Shown here: piece by piece, positions 35,599-40,312 of the stretch | How the letters are laid out: every line of letters begins with the position of its first letter | How positions within the stretch are numbered: the stretch's first letter is position 1 | Source: Bacteroidota bacterium | Lineage (GTDB): Bacteria; Bacteroidota; Bacteroidia; Flavobacteriales_F; PHOS-HE28 | DNA length: 40,312 nt | NCBI GenBank assembly: GCA_018266475.1 | Contig: JAFEAI010000046.1 | Location: 1 to 40,312 of the forward strand | Reading direction: 5' to 3' | Notes under the pieces: model-generated | Told to the model about the DNA's origin: nothing | What the model saw: only the letters and a program-made list of their open reading frames with translations | The model's database searches: none | Made by a program: the position numbers and the translations under genes

Positions 35599-37299
35599 AT
35601 GTCCAAGAACATCACCTCCCTCTCCGGCCGCGACGGCAAGGAACTGGACGACTCCCTGTGGGGCCGTCTACAGCACGCTGCCGAGCAAGAAGGTGGCTCG
35701 CCATCCGACGCCACCCTGACCGCCATTTCCAAGGATTTCCTGATCGGCGAGGCCATGACCTACGGCGCCGCCTCGTTCTACGATTTCCTGAACAAGGAGA
35801 ACCAGGGCAAGAAGGCCTACGTGTGCAACGGCAGCGCCTGCTTGGTGGCCGGCACGCAGCAGCACGTACACCACGAACTGCGCAAGCACTACAAGGAGGA
35901 AGAGATCGGCCACATGTGCTGCATGGGGCGCTGCCACGAGAACGGCAGCTTCAACGTGGGCGGGCTGAACTACAGCGGTAAAGCCATTGAAAAGGTAGGG
36001 GAACTGGTGAAGGAGGTGGAGGCGAAGAAGAAAGTAAGCGTGGATGCCGGAGGGCACCACCACGTGGGCACCAGCATGGAGCAGCCCATCCTTACGGCGG
36101 CCATGCCTTCGCTCCCCGCGTTCTATGCCCTGTGGGAGAAGGTGCTGAAGAGCGACAGCGCCGATGTGCTCAATGAGATCAAGCTGGCCACCATTCGCGG
36201 CCGCGGCGGGGCCGGCTTCCCCATGGGCTTCAAGCTGGAGGCCTGCCGCAACGCGGAGGACACCACCGGCAACGGCACCCCGCGCAAGTACATCGTGTGC
36301 AACGCCGACGAGGGCGATCCCGCCGCCTTCAGCGACCGCTACCTGCTGGAGCAACGCCCGCACTTGGTGCTGTTAGGCATGATGATCGCCGGGTATTGCG
36401 TAGGCGCCGACACAGGCGTGCTGTACATCCGCGCCGAATATCCCGAGGCGCGCACCATTGTATTGAAAGCCATCGATGATTTGGCTGCCAACGGCTGGAT
36501 CGGCAAGGACATCAAGGGCAGCGGGTTCAACTGGCGCTTCCGCGTGATCAAAGCCGCCGGAGCTTACATCTGCGGCGAGGAAACCGCGCTGCTCAACAGC
36601 ATCGAGGGCAAGCGCGGGGAAGTGCGCACGCGCCCGCCGTACCCCGCACAGCAAGGCCTCTTCAACCGGCCCACCGTGGTGAACAACGTGGAGACGCTGG
36701 CCTGCGTACCCTGGGTGGTGCAACATGGCGGCGCGGCCTTCGCCAAGCAGGGCAGCGAAAAGAGCAATGGCAGCAAACTGGTGTGCTTGGACAGCGGTTT
36801 CAAGCGGCCCGGCCTGTACGAAGTGGAGTGCGGCACCCCGCTGGCCCGCGTGATCGATGAGCTGGGCCAAGGCTTTGCCCGCCCCACGAAAGCCCTGCAC
36901 ATCGGCGGCCCGCTCGGCGGCATCGTGCCCCTGCACAAGGTCAACACGCTCTCCATCGATTTCGAGAGCTTCCAGCGGGAAGGTTTTCTGCTGGGCCATG
37001 CCAGCATCCTTTCCATCCCGGAGAACTTTCCCATGGTGGAGTACCTCAAGCACCTCTTCGAGTTCGCTTCCGTGGAAAGTTGCGGTAAATGCTTCCCCTG
37101 CCGCATCGGCTCAGTGCGCGGCAAGGAGCTGATCGAAGGCGCCACCGAAGGCCGCCTGATGGACCGGCAGCTTCTCGACGATCTGCTGGAGACCATGGAG
37201 ATCGGCAGCCTCTGCGCCTTGGGCGGCGGTCTGCCGCTGGGCGTGAAGAACGCCTTGGCGTATTTCGCCGATGAACTTCAACCTGTATTCAAGAAGTAG
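35599..37299 (+). CDS. NAD-dependent formate dehydrogenase, fused NuoE/NuoF-like (diaphorase) subunit
   Basis: The 566-residue protein is a fusion. Residues 1-150 are a thioredoxin-fold [2Fe-2S] domain (NuoE/FdsG-like; C76, C81, C107/C108, C112). Residues 165-566 are the FMN/NADH module (NuoF/FdsB-like). The NADH/FMN motif GRGGAGFPMG is at 201-210, CNADEGDP at 234-241 and GAYICGEETALL at 321-332; the [4Fe-4S] ligands are CGKCFPC (C495, C498, C501) and C539. It would pass electrons from the catalytic subunit to NAD+, or in reverse. The ATG at 35599 begins MSKNIT; the frame upstream is non-coding in character. The large formate dehydrogenase gene starts 30 bp downstream, giving a two-gene operon. 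A complex I subunit is excluded by that neighbour. Confidence 0.92.
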   Translation: MSKNITSLSGRDGKELDDSLWGRLQHAAEQEGGSPSDATLTAISKDFLIGEAMTYGAASFYDFLNKENQGKKAYVCNGSACLVAGTQQHVHHELRKHYKEEEIGHMCCMGRCHENGSFNVGGLNYSGKAIEKVGELVKEVEAKKKVSVDAGGHHHVGTSMEQPILTAAMPSLPAFYALWEKVLKSDSADVLNEIKLATIRGRGGAGFPMGFKLEACRNAEDTTGNGTPRKYIVCNADEGDPAAFSDRYLLEQRPHLVLLGMMIAGYCVGADTGVLYIRAEYPEARTIVLKAIDDLAANGWIGKDIKGSGFNWRFRVIKAAGAYICGEETALLNSIEGKRGEVRTRPPYPAQQGLFNRPTVVNNVETLACVPWVVQHGGAAFAKQGSEKSNGSKLVCLDSGFKRPGLYEVECGTPLARVIDELGQGFARPTKALHIGGPLGGIVPLHKVNTLSIDFESFQREGFLLGHASILSIPENFPMVEYLKHLFEFASVESCGKCFPCRIGSVRGKELIEGATEGRLMDRQLLDDLLETMEIGSLCALGGGLPLGVKNALAYFADELQPVFKK

Positions 37300-37329
37300 G
37301 TCCGCCATGAGCCTTCAACCGAACACGCC

Positions 37330-40191
37330 ATGAACACGCCGCAAGCCAAGCACGGATCGCCCAGCACGCCTGCAGGGCGCACCGCCAGCGCACCCTCCAG
37401 CGCCAACAAGCCCGCCACCGATGCGGGCACTGCCTTCATCGACGGCAAGGCCTTCCCGATCATCCAGGGCGAGACCATGCTCGCCTTCATGCGCCGCCAC
37501 AAAGGCCCCGATCCCGTGCCCACGCTCTGCGACGCACCCAACCTGGAGCCCTTCGGCAGCTGCCGCGTGTGCTCGGTGGAAGTGGCTTTGAAAGAAGATG
37601 GCCCCACCAAGGTGATGGCCAGCTGTCACAGCCCCATCGGCAACGGCATGTACATCACCACCAACAGCCCCCGCATGGAGCGGCTGCGGAGGAACATTGT
37701 GGAACTGGTGCTCACCGACTACGACACCGAACGCCTGAAGGCCGAGGACCACGGCAAGAACGAGCTGTACAATGTTGTGCAACGCCTTGGCGTGGATGTG
37801 GATGCGGTGCGCTACCCCAAGGGCTGGAACCACCTGGCCACGCCCATGGACACCAGCCACCCGTACATGGTGAGCGACCTTAGCGCGTGCATCGGCTGCT
37901 ACCGCTGCGTGCGTGCCTGCGACGAAGTGCAGGGTGAAATGGTGCTCACCATGGCCGGACGCGGGTTTGCCAACCACATCGTGAAAGGCACCGATGAAAG
38001 TTTCTTCGACAGCGACTGCGTGAGCTGTGGCGCCTGTGCGCAAGCCTGCCCCACCAGCGCCATCACGGATGTCTTCCGCGCCAAGGAGACCGTGGCTGAT
38101 GAGGTGGTGCGCACCACATGCACCTACTGCGGCGTGGGCTGCAACCTCGATGTGAAAGTGAAGGATGGCAAGGTGGCTGCCATCACCGCGCCTTATGATG
38201 CCGAGGCCAACCAGGGCCACACTTGCCTGAAGGGCCGCTATGCCTTCAAGTTCTACGAGCACCCCGACCGCCTGCGGACGCCGCTGATCCGCAAGAACGG
38301 TGAACTGGTGCCTGCCTCCTGGGACGAAGCTTACGACTTCATGCTGGACCGGATGATCGCCATCCGCGACGCGCACGGCCCCGATGCCATCGCCGGCATC
38401 AGCAGCGCCCGCTGCCCCAACGAGGAGAACTACCTCATGCAGAAGTTCATGCGGGCACTGGTGGGCACCAACAACATCGACTGCTGCGCACGCGTATGCC
38501 ACAGCCCCACCGCTCTCGGCATGCAGGAGACCTTCGGCACCGGCGCGGCCACCAACAGCATCGACGACCTGAACGACACGCACACCATCATGGTGATCGG
38601 TGCCAACCCCAGCGACGCCCACCCGGTTACCGGCGCCAAGATCAAGCAGCACGTGATGAAGGGCAAGACGCTGATCGTGATCGATCCGCGCCGCACCGAA
38701 CTGGCCCGCTACGCCCATTATCACTTGCAGCTGAAACCCGGCACCAACGTGGCCCTGCTGAACATGATGATGTACTACATCATCAGCGAAGGGCTGGTGA
38801 AGCAGGCGTTCATCGAGCAGCGCACCGAAGGCTGGAATGATTTCCGCAAGGAGATCATGGCCGTGGACATCGCCGCCATGGAGCGCGAAACCGGCGTGGA
38901 CCGGAAGCTGGTGCGCAAGGCCGCCATCGCGTACGCCAAGGCCCCTGCGGCGATGAGCTTCCACGGCTTGGGCGTCACCGAGCATTACCAGGGCAGCTTC
39001 ACCGTGATGCAGATCGCCGACCTGGCCATGATGACCGGGAACATCGGCCGGCGCGGAGTGGGCGTGAACCCGCTGCGCGGACAGAACAACGTGCAGGGCG
39101 CCGCCGACATGGGCGCGCAGCCGCACCAGGGCGCCGGCTACCTGGACCTCACCAGCAGCGCCGTGAACAAGCAGTATGAGCAGCACTACGGCGTGCCCAT
39201 GCCCACGCGCATCGGCTGGAAGATCCCCGAAATGTTCAACGCCGCCATTGGCGGCCAGCTCAAGGCCCTGTGGCTGATGGGCGAGGACGTGGTGCAGACC
39301 GACCCCAACACGCAGAAGGTCATCAAGGCCATGGAAAACCTGGACCTGCTGGTGGTGCAGGAGATCTTCATGACGGAGACCGCCCGCTATGCGGACGTGA
39401 TCCTGCCCGCCGCCAGCTTCCTGGAGAAGAGCGGCACCTTCACCAATGGCGAGCGCCGCATCCAGCGCGTGAACCAGGTGGTGCCGCCACTGGAGGGCGC
39501 CAAGGCCGACGGCCAGATCATTTGCGACGTGATGGAGCGCTACGCCAAGCGCACCGGCACGCGCAGCGGCAACGCCAGCACCACGTACCACCCGGGCTGG
39601 GTGCTGGAGGAGATCAGCCGCATCGTGCCCTTCTTCGCCGGCGTGAAATGGGACGAGCTGGGCGAAAACGGCAAGCAGTGGCCCGTGAAGCCGGATGGCA
39701 CCGACACCAAGATCCTGCACACCGAGACATTCAAGCGCGGCTTGGGCCGCTTCATCTTCAAGCCCTGGGTGGAAAGCCCCGAGGTGCGTAACCACGGCAA
39801 GGACTACCCGTACATCATCACCACCAACCGCGAGCTGGAGCACTACAACAGCGGCACCATGACGCGCCGCACCGGCAACGGCGAGATCCTCACCGAGGAC
39901 CTGCTGCTGATCAACCCCGCCGATGCACAGCAGAACGGCATCGCCGATGGTGACATGGTGTGCGTGGAAAGCCCGCGCGGCAAGGTGGACATCAAGGCGC
40001 GCATCACCGACGAGGTGAAGCCCGGCATACTCAGCAGTACCTTCCACTTTCCGGAGGTGATGCTCAACCTGATCACCAGCGATGTGCATTGCAGCGAGGC
40101 GTTGTGCCCCGAGTACAAGGTGGTGAGCTGCCGGATCCGCAAGGCCCGTAAGGTCGGCATGCGGAAGGCGGGAGAAATGATGGAAAAATAG
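37330..40191 (+). CDS. Formate dehydrogenase catalytic (alpha) subunit, molybdopterin, Cys-type
   Basis: The 953-residue protein oxidises formate to CO2 (or reduces CO2). A proline/serine-rich leader (1-32) precedes a [2Fe-2S] ferredoxin domain (C67, C78, C81, C99). A two-cluster ferredoxin domain follows (C187, C190, C193, C197; C230, C233, C236, C240). The molybdopterin part starts with its [4Fe-4S] motif (C264, C267, C271, C299) followed by K301 in CLKGR. The catalytic site is RVCH (C390-H391), the position of selenocysteine in E. coli FdhF, so this is a cysteine enzyme. Guanine-dinucleotide-binding motifs follow, including MGAQPHQGAGY and NGERRIQRV. The C-terminal MopB domain has NRELEHYNSGTMTRR. 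The His-Cys3 cluster normally found after the [2Fe-2S] domain in FdsA/NuoG is missing. Cytoplasmic; no Tat signal. Confidence 0.95.
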   Translation: MNTPQAKHGSPSTPAGRTASAPSSANKPATDAGTAFIDGKAFPIIQGETMLAFMRRHKGPDPVPTLCDAPNLEPFGSCRVCSVEVALKEDGPTKVMASCHSPIGNGMYITTNSPRMERLRRNIVELVLTDYDTERLKAEDHGKNELYNVVQRLGVDVDAVRYPKGWNHLATPMDTSHPYMVSDLSACIGCYRCVRACDEVQGEMVLTMAGRGFANHIVKGTDESFFDSDCVSCGACAQACPTSAITDVFRAKETVADEVVRTTCTYCGVGCNLDVKVKDGKVAAITAPYDAEANQGHTCLKGRYAFKFYEHPDRLRTPLIRKNGELVPASWDEAYDFMLDRMIAIRDAHGPDAIAGISSARCPNEENYLMQKFMRALVGTNNIDCCARVCHSPTALGMQETFGTGAATNSIDDLNDTHTIMVIGANPSDAHPVTGAKIKQHVMKGKTLIVIDPRRTELARYAHYHLQLKPGTNVALLNMMMYYIISEGLVKQAFIEQRTEGWNDFRKEIMAVDIAAMERETGVDRKLVRKAAIAYAKAPAAMSFHGLGVTEHYQGSFTVMQIADLAMMTGNIGRRGVGVNPLRGQNNVQGAADMGAQPHQGAGYLDLTSSAVNKQYEQHYGVPMPTRIGWKIPEMFNAAIGGQLKALWLMGEDVVQTDPNTQKVIKAMENLDLLVVQEIFMTETARYADVILPAASFLEKSGTFTNGERRIQRVNQVVPPLEGAKADGQIICDVMERYAKRTGTRSGNASTTYHPGWVLEEISRIVPFFAGVKWDELGENGKQWPVKPDGTDTKILHTETFKRGLGRFIFKPWVESPEVRNHGKDYPYIITTNRELEHYNSGTMTRRTGNGEILTEDLLLINPADAQQNGIADGDMVCVESPRGKVDIKARITDEVKPGILSSTFHFPEVMLNLITSDVHCSEALCPEYKVVSCRIRKARKVGMRKAGEMMEK

Positions 40192-40312
40192 TAGCGTCCG
40201 GTAAAAACACGGGGTAAGGCGATGGAGACGTTGGCGGTCGCGGCTTGTAGCGCATTTCAGGGTGGTTTCGATTTGAACGTGGTCGTGGCATCCTTGCGGT
40301 CCAATCCAGACC

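Noticed and set aside
38497-38499. Selenocysteine in the formate dehydrogenase
   Set aside because: The codon at the catalytic position is TGC (cysteine), not TGA, and there is no in-frame stop.

Overview
The window comes from a GC-rich member of the Bacteroidota, most likely a gliding or T9SS-bearing Flavobacteriales-like lineage. The evidence is two very large repeat proteins that end in the CHU_C / type-B gliding-motility sorting domain, two PorP/SprF-family outer-membrane proteins, a PorE-like OmpA protein, a DUF2723 membrane protein typical of this phylum, and a TAnnTTTG-type promoter ahead of the tRNA. Genus and species cannot be read from the sequence.

Positions 1-17.9 kb (+) form a secretion/adhesin block. 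A 5'-truncated SprB-type repeat protein (3-5669) is followed 3 bp later by a PorP/SprF gene. Next comes a 2,664-residue protein of about 30 repeats (6779-14773), overlapping a second PorP/SprF gene, which in turn overlaps a gene combining TPR, beta-propeller, carboxypeptidase-regulatory and OmpA domains. This is two cargo-plus-partner cassettes plus a periplasmic anchor: the cargo is exported by T9SS and probably held at the surface with its PorP/SprF partner.

Positions 17.9-21.9 kb (-) hold a DUF2723 (TMEM260-like) membrane protein translationally coupled to a small NodB-type polysaccharide deacetylase. A tRNA-Gln(TTG) with a strong terminator follows at 22.03-22.13 kb, then an unrecognised 394-residue gene.

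Positions 23.5-32.6 kb are an accessory, defence-like region with visibly lower and uneven GC. On the minus strand are a SIR2-like gene, an HNH-type protein, and hsdS and hsdM-like genes. The M protein carries its own PD-(D/E)XK nuclease domain and no HsdR motor gene is present. Small unknown genes, a CpXC-domain protein and a RhuM-family gene follow. Two homologous 50-bp hairpin repeats sit just downstream of the HNH and SIR2 genes. The RhuM gene lies between the end of intact aspS and a 218-bp duplicate of the aspS 3' end, and is also bracketed by a 14-bp direct repeat.

Positions 32.7-34.7 kb (-) are aspS, encoding aspartyl-tRNA synthetase. It is interrupted in frame by about six 42-bp palindromic repeats at the boundary between catalytic core and insertion domain. 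A small lipoprotein gene follows. Positions 35.6-40.2 kb (+) encode an NAD-linked, cysteine-type molybdenum/tungsten formate dehydrogenase: a fused NuoE/NuoF-like subunit and a large catalytic subunit.
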